Shown: positions 7,452-17,307 of the stretch, in pieces
How positions within the stretch are numbered: the first letter of the stretch is position 1
How the letters are laid out: each line of letters begins with the position of its first letter
Assembly (NCBI RefSeq): GCF_900205925.1
Contig: NZ_OAOD01000003.1
Coordinates: 62,001 to 126,000 of the forward strand
Length of the DNA: 64,000 bases
Direction of reading: 5' to 3'
Source: Clostridium peptidivorans
Lineage (GTDB): Bacteria > Bacillota > Clostridia > Clostridiales > Clostridiaceae
Program-made: the position numbers and the translations under genes
Notes under the pieces: generated by a model
The model's database searches: none
What the model was told of the DNA's origin: nothing
The model's input: the letters and a program-made list of their open reading frames with translations, nothing else

Positions 7452-7480
7452 TTGAAAGTCTATACCAAATAGTATATAAT
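7452..7480 (+). promoter_or_regulatory. Promoter of relA
   Basis: TTGAAA (7452-7457) and TATAAT (7475-7480) with a perfect 17-bp spacer, about 60 bp upstream of the relA start. Confidence 0.85.
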
Positions 7481-7498
7481 GGTAAGTAAAATAAGATG

Positions 7499-7527
7499 GC
7501 TGGTTAGTTAAACCAGCCTTTGATTTT
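7499..7527 (+). terminator. Hairpin in the relA leader (attenuator-like)
   Basis: GGCTGGTT and AACCAGCC form an 8-bp stem with a 4-nt loop, followed by TTTGATTTT. It lies after the relA promoter and before the gene, so it would act within the relA transcript. The T run is interrupted, so termination is probably partial. Confidence 0.6.
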
Positions 7528-7540
7528 AGGGGAGTAAAAT

Positions 7541-9730
7541 ATGCTGGAAAAACTGTTAAATCAAGTAGAAAAAAATTGTATAAATTATGATATAGAACTT
7601 ATAAAAAAGGCATATAATTTTGCTTTCAATGCACATAATGATCAAAAAAGAGAGTCTGGAGAGCCTTATATTATTCATCCGATAGAAGTGGCAGGAATAC
7701 TTGCTGAAATGGGATTAGATACCAGTACGATTGTTGCAGGGCTTCTTCATGATGTAATTGAAGATACCGAGTATGGATATGCATATTTAGAAAAAGAATT
7801 TAGTAAAGAAGTAGCAGATTTAGTAGAAGGTGTTACTAAACTTGGGAAAATTCAATATAAAACAAAGGAAGAACAGCAGGCGGATAATGTAAGAAAGATG
7901 CTCTTAGCTATGGCTCGTGATGTAAGAGTTATACTTATAAAGTTAGCGGATAGATTACATAATATGAGAACCCTAAGATACATGACTGTAGAAAAGCAAA
8001 AGGAAAAGGCAAAAGAAACTTTTGATATATATGCACCACTTGCTCATCGTCTAGGGATTTCAAAGATAAAATGGGAACTGGAAGATTTGGCTTTTAGATA
8101 CATAAATCCTAACGAATATTATGATTTGGTAAAAAAAATTGCAGAAAAAAGAGCTGAAAGAGAAGCATACATAGAAATGATAACAAAATCGCTTAAGGAA
8201 AATCTCGAAAGAACAGGTATTGAATCTGAAATAGAGGGACGCCCTAAGCATTTTTATAGTATTTACAGAAAAATGGTAAATAAGAACAAAACTTTAGAAC
8301 AAATTTTTGATTTGACAGCAGTTAGAATATTAGTAGATAGTGTGAGAGATTGCTATGCAGCACTTGGAATCGTGCATACTATGTATAAGCCAATTCCAGG
8401 TAGATTTAAAGATTATATTGCTATGCCAAAACCTAATCTTTATCAATCCTTACATTCCACAGTAATAGGTCCACAGGGAAAGCCATTTGAAATACAGATA
8501 AGAACTTTTGAAATGCATAAAACAGCTGAATATGGTATTGCTGCTCACTGGAAGTATAAAGAAAATAAAAATCCTAGTACTAACATGGATTTAAAGTTAT
8601 CTTGGCTTCGAGATATTTTAGAATGGCAAAGAGAAACTTCTGATGCAGCTGAATTTATGGAAGGGTTTAAAATAGATTTGTTTTCCGATGAAGTGTTTGT
8701 ATTTACTCCAAAGGGAGCAGTTATAGACTTACCAAGTCATGCAACGCCTATTGATTTTGCTTATAAGATACATACTGATATAGGAAATAAGTGCATAGGA
8801 GCTAAGGTTAATGGGAAGATGGTGCCTTTGGATTATAAGCTTAAAACTGGAGAGATTATAGAAATTGTAACAGCATCAAATTCAAAAGGACCTAATATAG
8901 CTTGGCTTAACATAGTAAAAAGCAATCAAGCAAAAAGTAAAATAAGAGCTTGGTTCAAAAAGGCAAAAAGAGAAGAAAATATTAGCAAGGGAAAAGAACT
9001 TTTAGAAAGAGAAGCTAAAAAGCAGGGGTATAACTTTGGCGAAATAGCTAAAGGGGAAATATTATCTGCAATTTTAAAAAGATATAACTTTAATGGCATA
9101 GATGATATATATGCAGGAGTAGGAGTAGGAGATATTAGTTCATCTTCTTTGGTATCTAAGATAAAGGAACAGTATGAAAAGGGGCATAAAACATCTATTA
9201 GTAATGAAGAAGTGATAAATGCTTCTTTAGGTAAAAATTTAAAGCAACATGATGAAAAGATAATTAAGAAAAAGTCAGCAGATATGGGAATCATAGTAAA
9301 AGGAGTAAGCAATCTTTTAGTTAGGGTTTCTAAATGCTGCAACCCAGTACCTGGAGATGAAATAGTAGGTTATATTACTAAGGGCAGAGGCGTATCGATA
9401 CATAGAAAAGATTGCAAAAATGTTGAAAATCTTATGAGTGACTTGGAGGGTAAGCTAGTAGATGTAAGTTGGGGAAATGCTAAGGCTTTATCATATATTG
9501 CAGAAATTCATATAAAAGCTGAGGATAGAGACGGAGTTTTAACTGAGATAATGGATATTATTTCGAAATCAAAGGCACATTTATATGCTATAAATGCAAA
9601 AACTACTAAAGATAAATTAGCTTTTGTAAATATAAAACTTAAGATTTTGGATATAGAACAATTAAAGGAATTAATAAAAAAAATTAAGAAGATAAATGGT
9701 GTGATGGAAGTTTATAGAACAAAAAATTAG
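7541..9730 (+). CDS. relA: Bifunctional (p)ppGpp synthetase/hydrolase
   Basis: The 729-aa long Rel protein makes and degrades the stringent-response alarmone. Domains in order: an HD hydrolase ([10 protein letters not shown], then LLHDVIEDT at 69-77), a synthetase with [19 protein letters not shown], a TGS domain beginning [14 protein letters not shown], a conserved-cysteine segment [16 protein letters not shown], and a C-terminal ACT domain. Both catalytic halves look intact. The protein is followed 11 bp later by dtd, as in Bacillus and clostridia. Its own promoter and leader hairpin precede it. Confidence 0.97.
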   Translation: MLEKLLNQVEKNCINYDIELIKKAYNFAFNAHNDQKRESGEPYIIHPIEVAGILAEMGLDTSTIVAGLLHDVIEDTEYGYAYLEKEFSKEVADLVEGVTKLGKIQYKTKEEQQADNVRKMLLAMARDVRVILIKLADRLHNMRTLRYMTVEKQKEKAKETFDIYAPLAHRLGISKIKWELEDLAFRYINPNEYYDLVKKIAEKRAEREAYIEMITKSLKENLERTGIESEIEGRPKHFYSIYRKMVNKNKTLEQIFDLTAVRILVDSVRDCYAALGIVHTMYKPIPGRFKDYIAMPKPNLYQSLHSTVIGPQGKPFEIQIRTFEMHKTAEYGIAAHWKYKENKNPSTNMDLKLSWLRDILEWQRETSDAAEFMEGFKIDLFSDEVFVFTPKGAVIDLPSHATPIDFAYKIHTDIGNKCIGAKVNGKMVPLDYKLKTGEIIEIVTASNSKGPNIAWLNIVKSNQAKSKIRAWFKKAKREENISKGKELLEREAKKQGYNFGEIAKGEILSAILKRYNFNGIDDIYAGVGVGDISSSSLVSKIKEQYEKGHKTSISNEEVINASLGKNLKQHDEKIIKKKSADMGIIVKGVSNLLVRVSKCCNPVPGDEIVGYITKGRGVSIHRKDCKNVENLMSDLEGKLVDVSWGNAKALSYIAEIHIKAEDRDGVLTEIMDIISKSKAHLYAINAKTTKDKLAFVNIKLKILDIEQLKELIKKIKKINGVMEVYRTKN

Positions 9731-9741
9731 AGGGTGATGAT

Positions 9742-10191
9742 TTGAGAGCAGTAGTTCAAAGAGTTAAATTTTCTAAAGTAGAAGTAGATGGAAAAATAAT
9801 AGGAAGTATTAATAAAGGACTTAATGTTTTACTAGGTGTGTCAAAAGAAGATTCTATAGATGACATAAAATACTTAAAAGATAAGATATTAAACTTAAGA
9901 ATATTCGAAGATGAAGAAGGTAAAATGAATAAATCTCTTATAGATGTATCAGGCGAACTTTTAGTTATTTCTCAATTTACATTATATGGCGACTGTAGAA
10001 AGGGAAAGAGACCAAGTTTTATAGAAGCACTAGGTGGAGAAGAAGCTAAAAAGTTTTATGAGGAATTTATAAAAGAGTGTAAAGAAGTGTTAGGAAATGT
10101 GGAAACTGGAGAATTTGGGGCAGATATGAAGGTTACAATTGAAAATGATGGACCTGTAACTATAATTTTGGACAGTAAAAAAAATTTTTAA
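9742..10191 (+). CDS. dtd: D-aminoacyl-tRNA deacylase
   Basis: This 149-aa editing enzyme removes D-amino acids (and glycine mischarged on tRNA-Ala) from tRNA. The two family motifs are present: SQFTLYG (77-83) and the Gly-cisPro motif NDGPVT (135-140). The start is TTG at 9742 (product MRAVVQRV), preceded by GAGGGTGATG. It lies in the conserved relA-dtd-hydrolase-hemZ run, probably one transcript. Confidence 0.96.
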   Translation: MRAVVQRVKFSKVEVDGKIIGSINKGLNVLLGVSKEDSIDDIKYLKDKILNLRIFEDEEGKMNKSLIDVSGELLVISQFTLYGDCRKGKRPSFIEALGGEEAKKFYEEFIKECKEVLGNVETGEFGADMKVTIENDGPVTIILDSKKNF

Positions 10192-10202
10192 TATAGGAGT
10201 GT

Positions 10203-10814
10203 ATGAATATGAAGATTTCAAGAATACCAGTAGGTGCATATGCAGCTAACTCATACATTGTAATGGATGAAAATACAAAAGATGCACTAATAATAGATCC
10301 AGGTGATGATTATTCAAGCATAAAGTATTCTATAAGTAAACTTGAAGCAAATCCAAAATATATATTTATTACTCATGGACATATTGATCATACAGGGGCA
10401 GTAGCAGAACTTAGAAATTTATATAAAATACCTGTATGTATAAATGAAAAAGATGAGTATTTAATTATGAATGGAGGATACATGTTTGGGAATCCTCAAA
10501 ATTGTGGAGCTGCAGATATTAAAATAAAAGAAAATGATACTTTTGATATAGGTAATATGAGACTTAAGTGTATTGAGACACCAGGCCACTCAGAAGGAGG
10601 AATGTGTTTTCTTATAGATAATGTAGTATTTACAGGAGATACTCTTTTCCAAAGCTCTATAGGAAGAACAGATTTTACAGGTGGAGATTTTGATACAATA
10701 ATTGATAGTATAAAAACTAAGCTTTTAACCTTACCAGATGAAACTATAGTTTTACCAGGACATGGCCCTGAAACCACTATAAAAACTGAAAAGGTGTATA
10801 ATCCATTTTTATAG
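10203..10814 (+). CDS. Metallo-beta-lactamase-fold hydrolase (glyoxalase II-like)
   Basis: The 203-aa protein has the binuclear zinc motif THGHIDH (57-63), then PGHSEGGM, FTGDTLF and a final PGHGPET, the layout of the small YcbL/GloB-like hydrolases. These cleave thioesters such as hydroxyacyl-glutathione analogues, but the substrate in clostridia is not established. The start at 10203 (ATG AAT ATG) follows TAGGAGTGT; an in-frame ATG two codons later is the alternative. It is a constant neighbour of dtd and hemZ. Confidence 0.9.
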   Translation: MNMKISRIPVGAYAANSYIVMDENTKDALIIDPGDDYSSIKYSISKLEANPKYIFITHGHIDHTGAVAELRNLYKIPVCINEKDEYLIMNGGYMFGNPQNCGAADIKIKENDTFDIGNMRLKCIETPGHSEGGMCFLIDNVVFTGDTLFQSSIGRTDFTGGDFDTIIDSIKTKLLTLPDETIVLPGHGPETTIKTEKVYNPFL

Positions 10815-10834
10815 GAAGGAAGCATCTCAGTAAA

Positions 10835-12265
10835 ATGAAAATAAATATAAATTTAAATGAATTAGCCTATAGATATGAAATATATCAAATAGTAAATATA
10901 TTTTATCCTTTTAGCGAAATAAATTTTAATAGTAGTGATTCCTATGATTTAAATATAGATATAAATGTTAGTGAAGATTTAGTAATTATACAGGATGAAC
11001 TTAATAAGGATGAATTTAACTTAAAAAGTGAATTTACGAAAAAGGAAGTAATAAAAAATCACCTTTACCTGTTTTTAAGTTTAAAGACAGGTAAAAGTTT
11101 TCCCTGGGGCACTCTTATTGGAATAAGACCAAGTAAAATAGCACTTGCACTTATGAATGAAGGTAAAAGTTATGATGAAATAATTAAATATTATGAAAAC
11201 CGTTACTTAGCTAGTAAAGAAAAAGCAGAGTTATGCATCAAGATAGCTAAGCGAGAAAAAGATATAGTAAATAAATCAAGTAAGAATATATCGGTTTATA
11301 TAGGAATGCCATTTTGCCCTACAAGATGTTTATATTGTTCCTTTGCATCTAATCCAATTAAAGGATGTAATAAACTAGTAGAGCCATATTTAGAAGCATT
11401 AATATATGAAATTGAGAAAATAAGTGAATTTATAAATAAAAAGAGTTTAGTAATAGAAAATGTGTACTTTGGAGGGGGAACTCCTACATCTGTAAATAAT
11501 GATCAGTTTGAACAAATAATGAAAAATATATATAATAAGTTTATATATAAAAACAATATAAAAGAATTTACAGTAGAATGCGGAAGACCTGACAGCATAA
11601 CTTTTGAAAAATTGGATACTATGAGAAGATATAAGGCTACTCGTATAAGTATAAACCCACAAACTATGAATGATGAGACTTTAAAGCTTATAGGAAGAAA
11701 TCATACTTCACAGGATGTTGTTGAAAAGTTTAACTTAGCGAGAAGCATGGGCTTTGATAACATAAATATGGATTTAATAGTTGGACTTCCAGGTGAAAGA
11801 TTAGTACATATGAAAAAAACTTGTAGTGAAATACTTAAATTGAAGCCTGATAGTTTAACGGTACATGGTATGTCTGTTAAAAAAGGGTCAAAGCTTCAAG
11901 AAAATTTAAAGCAAACCCTTAATCTTGTAGAGCTAGATGAACTAATAGGAATGCATGATGAAACCGTTAAATTAGCAGAGAATTTAGGCATGGAACCATA
12001 TTATATGTATAGACAAAAGAACATGTTTGGTAATATGGAAAATATAGGGTATTCATTACCTGATAAGGAAAGCCCTTATAATATACAAATGATAGAGGAA
12101 AGACAAACCATAATTGCAATGGGAGCAGATGCTATTACAAAAATTGTATTTTTAGATGAAAATAGAATTGAGAGAGCCCCAAATTTAAAGGATATAAGAG
12201 AATATTATAATCGTATAGAAGAGCTAATTGAAAAAAAGATAAGCATGTTAGAGGAACTATATTAA
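10835..12265 (+). CDS. hemZ: HemZ-type radical SAM protein (coproporphyrinogen dehydrogenase family)
   Basis: The 476-aa protein belongs to the HemN/HemZ group. About 150 N-terminal residues are specific to HemZ, then the radical SAM cluster motif CPTRCLYC at residues 161-168, GGGTPTS a little later and the typical RISINPQTMND segment. HemZ is named for coproporphyrinogen III oxidation, yet members occur in clostridia without a full haem pathway and their real substrate is uncertain. It ends the relA-dtd-hydrolase cluster, with 20 bp spacing from the hydrolase gene. Confidence 0.88.
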   Translation: MKININLNELAYRYEIYQIVNIFYPFSEINFNSSDSYDLNIDINVSEDLVIIQDELNKDEFNLKSEFTKKEVIKNHLYLFLSLKTGKSFPWGTLIGIRPSKIALALMNEGKSYDEIIKYYENRYLASKEKAELCIKIAKREKDIVNKSSKNISVYIGMPFCPTRCLYCSFASNPIKGCNKLVEPYLEALIYEIEKISEFINKKSLVIENVYFGGGTPTSVNNDQFEQIMKNIYNKFIYKNNIKEFTVECGRPDSITFEKLDTMRRYKATRISINPQTMNDETLKLIGRNHTSQDVVEKFNLARSMGFDNINMDLIVGLPGERLVHMKKTCSEILKLKPDSLTVHGMSVKKGSKLQENLKQTLNLVELDELIGMHDETVKLAENLGMEPYYMYRQKNMFGNMENIGYSLPDKESPYNIQMIEERQTIIAMGADAITKIVFLDENRIERAPNLKDIREYYNRIEELIEKKISMLEELY

Positions 12266-12360
12266 TTTATAAACTATTTGATATAAGAGACATAATTGTC
12301 CCTGATATTTTAATATAAATTTTAATTACTAATTTCGGATTAGTATGAGGAGGAAAACAA

Positions 12361-14145
12361 ATGGGAGAAGCATTAAAAGGATTAAAAAGAACCATAATGT
12401 GTGGCGAATTAAGAGAATCCCATATAGGTAATAAATTTACTGTAATGGGTTGGGTACAAAGAAAAAGAAACTTAGGAGGATTAATATTCGTTGATTTAAG
12501 AGATAGAACAGGAATCCTTCAAGTAGTTTTTGGAGAAGAAATAAATAAAGAAGCTTTTGAAAAGGCAGATACAGTTAGATCAGAGTATTGTATAGCAATA
12601 ACTGGCAGCTTAGTAAAAAGAGAATCTGCAAATGAAACAATACCAACTGGTATGGTTGAATTAAAGGGAGAAAGTATAAAGATTTTATCAGAATCAGAAA
12701 CTCCTCCAATATATATAAAGGAAAATCTAGATGCAGGTGAAAATATAAGATTAAAATATAGATATTTAGACTTAAGAAGACCAGATATGCAGAAAATCTT
12801 AATGATAAGACATAAGGCAGCTAAAGCGGTAAGAGATTTTATGGATGGAGAAGGTTTCCTTGAAATGGAAACTCCAATACTTACTAAGAGCACACCAGAA
12901 GGTGCAAGAGATTACTTAGTACCAAGTAGAAACTATCCAGGAATGTTTTATGCTTTACCACAGTCACCACAGATATTTAAGCAGCTTTTAATGGTATCTG
13001 GCTATGATAAGTACTTCCAAATAGCAAAATGCTTTAGAGATGAAGATTTAAGAGCAAATAGACAGCCAGAATTTACTCAGGTAGACTTAGAAATGTCTTT
13101 TGTAGAAGCTGATGACATTATGAGTTTAACTGAAAGATTAATTCAGCATGTGTTTAAAACTGTAAAGGGAATAGATGTTAAGCTTCCAATGGAAAGAATG
13201 CCTTATAAAATAGCTATGGAAAAGTACGGAAGTGACAAACCAGATTTAAGATTTGGAATGGAAATTAACAATTTAACTGATGTAGTTAAAACGTCTGAAT
13301 TTAAAGTGTTTAAGGATGCTATAGAAAATGGTGGTTCTGTTAGAGCTATTAAAGTAGAAAACTCAGCAGATATGGGAAGAAAGCAGTTAGATAAGTTAAC
13401 TGAATTTGTTAAAGGATTTAAAGCTAAGGGCTTAGCATGGATTGCTTATAAACAAGATGAAATAAAGTCTCCAATATCTAAGTTTTTATCTGAAGACGAA
13501 CTAAAGGCTATTTTAGACACAATGAACGCTAAAGTAGGAGACCTTATATTAATAGTTTCAGATGCTAAAGATAAGATTGTTTTCCAAAGTCTTGGACAAT
13601 TAAGATTACATGTTGCTAAAGAGCTTGAGATTTTAAAGGATAATAAAGAATATAGATTTGCATGGGTTACAGAATTCCCATTAGTTTCATATAACGATGA
13701 AGAAGATAGATGGGAAGCAGAACATCATCCATTTACAGCACTAATGGATGAAGATATTCAGTATTTAGATAGTGATCCAGGTAAAGTAAGAGCTAAAGCT
13801 TATGACATGGTGCTAAATGGAGAAGAACTAGGTGGAGGAAGTATAAGAATACATGACTCAAGTCTGCAAGAAAAAATGTTTAATGCTATTGGATTGACTA
13901 AAGAAAAAGCTTGGGAGAGATTTGGATTCTTACTTGAAGCATTTAAATATGGCCCACCACCACATGGCGGATTAGCATTTGGATTTGATAGAATGACAAT
14001 GTTCCTTGCTGAGACTGAAAATATAAAGGATGTAATTGCATTCCCTAAGAATCAAAATGCATATTGTCCAATGTCAGAAGCTCCTAATGTAGTAGATGAA
14101 GAACAGCTAGGGGAACTAGGAATAGAAATAATAAAAAATTCATAA
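12361..14145 (+). CDS. aspS: Aspartate--tRNA ligase
   Basis: The 594-aa class II aminoacyl-tRNA synthetase charges tRNA-Asp. An N-terminal OB-fold (MGWVQRKRNLGGLIFVDLRD) is followed by class II motif 2 (FRDEDLRANRQPEFTQVD) and motif 3 (GGLAFGFDRM), with the bacterial GAD insertion between. The length is that of the bacterial type. A GAGGAGG site precedes the ATG. No T-box leader is visible in the 95-bp gap from hemZ. A 6S RNA gene follows. Confidence 0.97.
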   Translation: MGEALKGLKRTIMCGELRESHIGNKFTVMGWVQRKRNLGGLIFVDLRDRTGILQVVFGEEINKEAFEKADTVRSEYCIAITGSLVKRESANETIPTGMVELKGESIKILSESETPPIYIKENLDAGENIRLKYRYLDLRRPDMQKILMIRHKAAKAVRDFMDGEGFLEMETPILTKSTPEGARDYLVPSRNYPGMFYALPQSPQIFKQLLMVSGYDKYFQIAKCFRDEDLRANRQPEFTQVDLEMSFVEADDIMSLTERLIQHVFKTVKGIDVKLPMERMPYKIAMEKYGSDKPDLRFGMEINNLTDVVKTSEFKVFKDAIENGGSVRAIKVENSADMGRKQLDKLTEFVKGFKAKGLAWIAYKQDEIKSPISKFLSEDELKAILDTMNAKVGDLILIVSDAKDKIVFQSLGQLRLHVAKELEILKDNKEYRFAWVTEFPLVSYNDEEDRWEAEHHPFTALMDEDIQYLDSDPGKVRAKAYDMVLNGEELGGGSIRIHDSSLQEKMFNAIGLTKEKAWERFGFLLEAFKYGPPPHGGLAFGFDRMTMFLAETENIKDVIAFPKNQNAYCPMSEAPNVVDEEQLGELGIEIIKNS

Positions 14146-14216
14146 AAAAGTTTTAATAAATTCTAATAAAAAGCTTTAAAATGGAGTATAATAATATTAT
14201 AGAAACAGATAATTAA

Positions 14217-14438
14217 ATAAAGATCCTGCTGTGTGCGTGAAGTGAGTTAATATTGAGCCAACATATTTTTGAACGGGAATCTAACTCTTTTTGTGGAATG
14301 ATGCTTAAGTCAAACTTAATGATTAATAAATATATTAAGATTAAGTTTATATACTTGAGAACAAGAAGCAAAAAGGTGATGCCCACCTGCTTAGGCAGGT
14401 TCAACAATAGCTTACATAACGGTATGGCGGGATTTTTA
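14217..14438 (+). ncRNA. ssrS: 6S RNA
   Basis: A 220-nt gene-free region has the 6S layout. The ends pair (GATCCTGC near 14222 with GCGGGATT near 14428), giving a closing stem. A large internal bubble follows with ATTGAGCCAACATATTTTTG on the 5' side and CAACAATAGCTTACATAACG on the 3' side. The apex includes ACCTGC-TTAG-GCAGGT (14385-14400). 6S RNA mimics an open promoter and binds sigma-70 RNA polymerase in stationary phase. TATAAT at 14187-14192 is a plausible -10. The exact ends are estimates. The identification is by remembered consensus and fold, not by a search. Confidence 0.72.
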
Positions 14439-14441
14439 ATA

Positions 14442-14488
14442 AACAAATAAAGCTTCGGTTTAAATATTAAACCGAAGCTTTATTTGTT
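14442..14488. terminator. Bidirectional terminator between 6S RNA and brnQ
   Basis: A perfect 22-bp stem (14442-14463 with 14467-14488) and a 3-nt loop, A-rich on one side and T-rich on the other. On the minus strand the arm at 14467-14488 encodes the last residues and stop of brnQ, so coding sequence and terminator overlap completely there. Confidence 0.9.
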
Positions 14489-15753
14489 GTAACTAAGCTT
14501 GATATTATGAAAGCTATTAAACTAGGTATAACCCAGCTAAATCCTTCTTTAGAAAGTGGAATGTATGAAATTAAGTTTATTATAGGAGCTATAGTAAATC
14601 CTATGTTTTTAAGGTTATCTAATATACTTATTATTAAAGTAGTATAAACTGTAGCTTTTAATACAAAATTATTTTTTACTAGTTTTCCCATTAATGTGAG
14701 TATAACAAGTACCATTACTATAGGATATAGTATTTGTAAAATAGGTACAGCTAAAGTTACAATTGTGTCAACTCCAAGCATTGCTATTAAAATACTTACA
14801 ATAGATATAAGTATAGCATTAAAAGTATAGGAAATTTTATTATTAGAAAGATCACTAAAGTATTTCGCAGCGGATGAGGTTAGACCTATAGAAGTAGTTA
14901 AACAAGCTAGAGCTACCACAATACTTAAAAATATAATTCCTGTATTACCTAACACTTTTTCTACTATATTTGTAACTAATTGAGTTTTTGTAATATCTCC
15001 TGCGAATATAGAAGCAGTTTGACTTCCAAGATATAAAAGTCCACCATAAATTACTCCAAGTCCTATTACTGCTATTATTCCAGATAATGAAGTTATTTTT
15101 ATTATGTCAGAAACTTTAGAGTATCCTTTAGCTCGTACAGAAGATAATATTATGGATGAAAATATAACTGAGGCTATAGCATCCATAGTTTGATAACCTT
15201 CTATTAATGAAGTTGAAAATACATTTTTTGCATTTGTGCTTACAATAGGCCCTATAGGAGATAATACTCCTTTGGTTATTATTACAATCAAAATTAAAAG
15301 TAATAAAGGGGTAAGTATCTTTCCTATATTGTCTATTAGTGATGAAGGTCTTAAAACAAATAATAAGGTTATTATAAAATATACGATAATAACAGGAAGC
15401 ATTTTTACATTTGGGAATAGTGGCAAAACACTTAATTCATAGGTAGTAGCTGCAGTTCTGGGAATAGCAAGCATAGGTCCTATGGCAAGTATTATACTTG
15501 TAGTCACTATAATAGAAAAAACTTTACTTATGGGAGAAGACATTTCCTTAAATGTACCATTTATTTTAGCACAAGCAAGTATACCCATTAACGGAAGGCC
15601 TACTCCTGTAATAACGAAGCCTAAAATAGCTATAAAAAAATCACTACCAACAGTTTTGCCTAAATATGGAGGAAATATTAAGTTTCCAGAACCAAAAAAC
15701 ATAGCAAAAAGGGCAAGTCCGATTATTAATGAATCTTTAATAGATTTATTCAT
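14467..15753 (-). CDS. brnQ: Branched-chain amino acid transporter BrnQ/LivII
   Basis: The 428-aa protein has about twelve hydrophobic helices and begins with the family signature GLALFAMFFGSGNLIFPPYLG. BrnQ carriers import leucine, isoleucine and valine with sodium or protons. The start follows AAAAGGAGAATTTT on the minus strand. It is transcribed toward the 6S RNA and shares the terminator with it; the stop codon lies inside the hairpin arm. No T-box or leucine-responsive leader is evident in the roughly 80 nt I can see upstream. Confidence 0.94.
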   Translation of the reverse strand: MNKSIKDSLIIGLALFAMFFGSGNLIFPPYLGKTVGSDFFIAILGFVITGVGLPLMGILACAKINGTFKEMSSPISKVFSIIVTTSIILAIGPMLAIPRTAATTYELSVLPLFPNVKMLPVIIVYFIITLLFVLRPSSLIDNIGKILTPLLLLILIVIITKGVLSPIGPIVSTNAKNVFSTSLIEGYQTMDAIASVIFSSIILSSVRAKGYSKVSDIIKITSLSGIIAVIGLGVIYGGLLYLGSQTASIFAGDITKTQLVTNIVEKVLGNTGIIFLSIVVALACLTTSIGLTSSAAKYFSDLSNNKISYTFNAILISIVSILIAMLGVDTIVTLAVPILQILYPIVMVLVILTLMGKLVKNNFVLKATVYTTLIISILDNLKNIGFTIAPIINLISYIPLSKEGFSWVIPSLIAFIISSLVTTNKASV

Positions 15754-16104
15754 AAAATTCTCCTTTTCTAAATGATATTAATTATCAGAAATTATAAACA
15801 TAATTATAGCATATAAATGGTTTAACACGTATTTTTAGTATTATATGAAAATTGAAGAAAATAAATCTGGGAATATAAACTAAGATGGCAAAAATGGATT
15901 TATAGTTACAAAAAACAACTATAGATACTTAAATTATACATTAAAATTATTTATAAAGATACATGTAAATACTATCAAATAATTTTAAGGAAAGTAAGTA
16001 CATGATACATTTATAAAATAATAGCTAATTAATGAAAAATTGTGAAAAATAACAAAAAGAGGAGTATTTGCTTCCATTTTTTTATAAATCTGGCTTAGAA
16101 ATAT
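15754..16104. other. Gene-free divergent region between brnQ and ndk
   Basis: About 350 bp of very AT-rich DNA hold no ORF of note. The only structures seen are a weak hairpin (TATAGTT/AACTATA near 15901-15923) and, on the minus strand, a TATAAT about 60 bp before brnQ without a good -35. The rest shows nothing I can name. Confidence 0.5.
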
Positions 16105-16132
16105 TTAACATTTCCATAGATTGTTGTATAAT
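16105..16132 (+). promoter_or_regulatory. Promoter of ndk
   Basis: TTAACA (16105-16110) and TATAAT (16127-16132) with a 16-bp spacer, 35 bp before the ndk start. Confidence 0.65.
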
Positions 16133-16167
16133 ATATATACAACACTTTTAAGAAATGGGGAGATTAT

Positions 16168-16590
16168 ATGGAACGTACTTTAGCTTTAATTAAGCCAGAT
16201 GGATTTCAAAGGGGACTTATAGGGGAAATTATATCTTTATATGAAAAAAAAGGATTAAAAGTTACTGCTTTAAAAATGGCAAAGCCTGAAATTAATATGG
16301 TAGAAGAACATTACATGGAACATAAGGGAAGACCTTATTATAAAAGTTTAATAAAATATATTACAGAAGATAATATTATAGCTATGATATTAGAAGGAGA
16401 AAACGCAGTAGAAGTTGTAAGGAAAATAAATGGAGTTACTAATCCCTTAGAAGCAGATCTTGGAAGTATAAGAGGAAGATTTGGATTAAGTAAGGAAAGG
16501 AACTTAGTACATGGTTCTGATTCTAAAGAAAATGCTTTAAGAGAAATAAGTATATGGTTCCCAGAATTAACATCAGAAAACTATCAATAA
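16168..16590 (+). CDS. ndk: Nucleoside-diphosphate kinase
   Basis: This 140-aa enzyme transfers the gamma phosphate between nucleoside di- and triphosphates through a phosphohistidine. The family start ERTLALIKPDGFQRGLIGEI and the active-site segment NLVHGSDS, with the catalytic His at residue 115, are intact. Length is standard. The ATG follows a GGGGAG site. It is monocistronic or leads into the small gene 80 bp downstream. Confidence 0.97.
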   Translation: MERTLALIKPDGFQRGLIGEIISLYEKKGLKVTALKMAKPEINMVEEHYMEHKGRPYYKSLIKYITEDNIIAMILEGENAVEVVRKINGVTNPLEADLGSIRGRFGLSKERNLVHGSDSKENALREISIWFPELTSENYQ

Positions 16591-16677
16591 TTAAGATTTA
16601 ACTTAAATTTTCAAACTATTTTGAAATATAAGTGGTATATAAATAAGATTAAGAGATAAAGGAAAGGCGTGTGGTTT

Positions 16678-16953
16678 ATGTTTCGAGTTGAAGAGGAAGT
16701 AAAAAAAATAGCAGAAGAGATACTATGTATGCTTGTGGTTGATGGATATAATATAGATATAATGACGAAGGAAGAAGTAGGACAGCTTGTGGACAGATAT
16801 CTTCAAGAAATATATGATGATTATTTATATGATGATAATTATTGTGAGGCTTGCTTTGAGGAAGAAACTTATGATGGATTTGAAAGCTTTTATAAAAAAT
16901 TTACAACAAAGGTAAAAGAAAAAAACATACATATTGAAGAATATATAAATTAA
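16678..16953 (+). CDS. Small acidic protein of unknown function
   Basis: This 91-aa protein is strongly acidic with many Tyr and Glu residues (IYDDYLYDDNYCEACFEEETYDGF) and no membrane segment. I do not recognise a family. The ATG at 16678 is preferred over an in-frame GTG at 16669 because the GGAAAGG site (16661-16667) is spaced correctly only for the ATG. The two close cysteines (CEAC) could bind a metal, but this is speculation. It begins a run of four very small genes. Confidence 0.7.
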   Translation: MFRVEEEVKKIAEEILCMLVVDGYNIDIMTKEEVGQLVDRYLQEIYDDYLYDDNYCEACFEEETYDGFESFYKKFTTKVKEKNIHIEEYIN

Positions 16954-17037
16954 AAATTACATATTTAGCTTAAAATTAATTGAACAAAAAATATCAGGTA
17001 AAACAAAATATGATGATTTATAAAGAGGTTAAAACAT

Positions 17038-17190
17038 ATGAAGGCATTAATAAGTTATAAAACCAATGAACATATAATTTGTTTAAGAGAAGACGGAATA
17101 ATAATAGAAATACTTAAAAAGTTCTTAGATAAGTTCTATGAAGGACAAATCATAAATTTACCAGATAGCAAAAAAACTAATATAAACTAA
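17038..17190 (+). CDS. 50-aa hypothetical protein
   Basis: A short ORF starting MKALISYKTNEHIICLREDG with an AAAGAGG site 8 nt upstream. The predicted product has a beta-strand start and an amphipathic helix (IEILKKFLDKFYEG). No family recognised. Support is the ribosome site, normal Clostridium codon use and position within a group of small genes. It is too short for standard ORF cut-offs. Confidence 0.55.
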   Translation: MKALISYKTNEHIICLREDGIIIEILKKFLDKFYEGQIINLPDSKKTNIN

Positions 17191-17260
17191 AATTTGATTT
17201 AGGCATATGTTAATTTATTGCGATGTTTCATCTAAAACATGAATTAATAGCCAGGTATAA

Positions 17261-17306
17261 AACTCCTTTTTGTACAAAAAATATAGATACAGAAAGGAGT
17301 TGTTTT
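17261..17306 (+). promoter_or_regulatory. Hairpin covering the ribosome site of the 48-aa gene
   Basis: AACTCCTTT (17261-17269) can pair with AAAGGAGTT (17293-17301), and flanking TTGTA/TACAG extend the stem. The right arm is the ribosome site of the ATG at 17308 and is followed by TGTTTTT. The structure resembles a terminator and would hide the ribosome site. Confidence 0.6.
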
Positions 17307-17307
17307 T

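Noticed and set aside
12266-12360. T-box leader before aspS
   Set aside because: The gap is under 100 bp and lacks the T-box sequence and specifier stem; only a weak ACTAAT/ATTAGT hairpin is visible.
17219-17250. Possible further R2 fragment (CGATGTTTCAT)
   Set aside because: Only about eleven bases match and neither stem is present.
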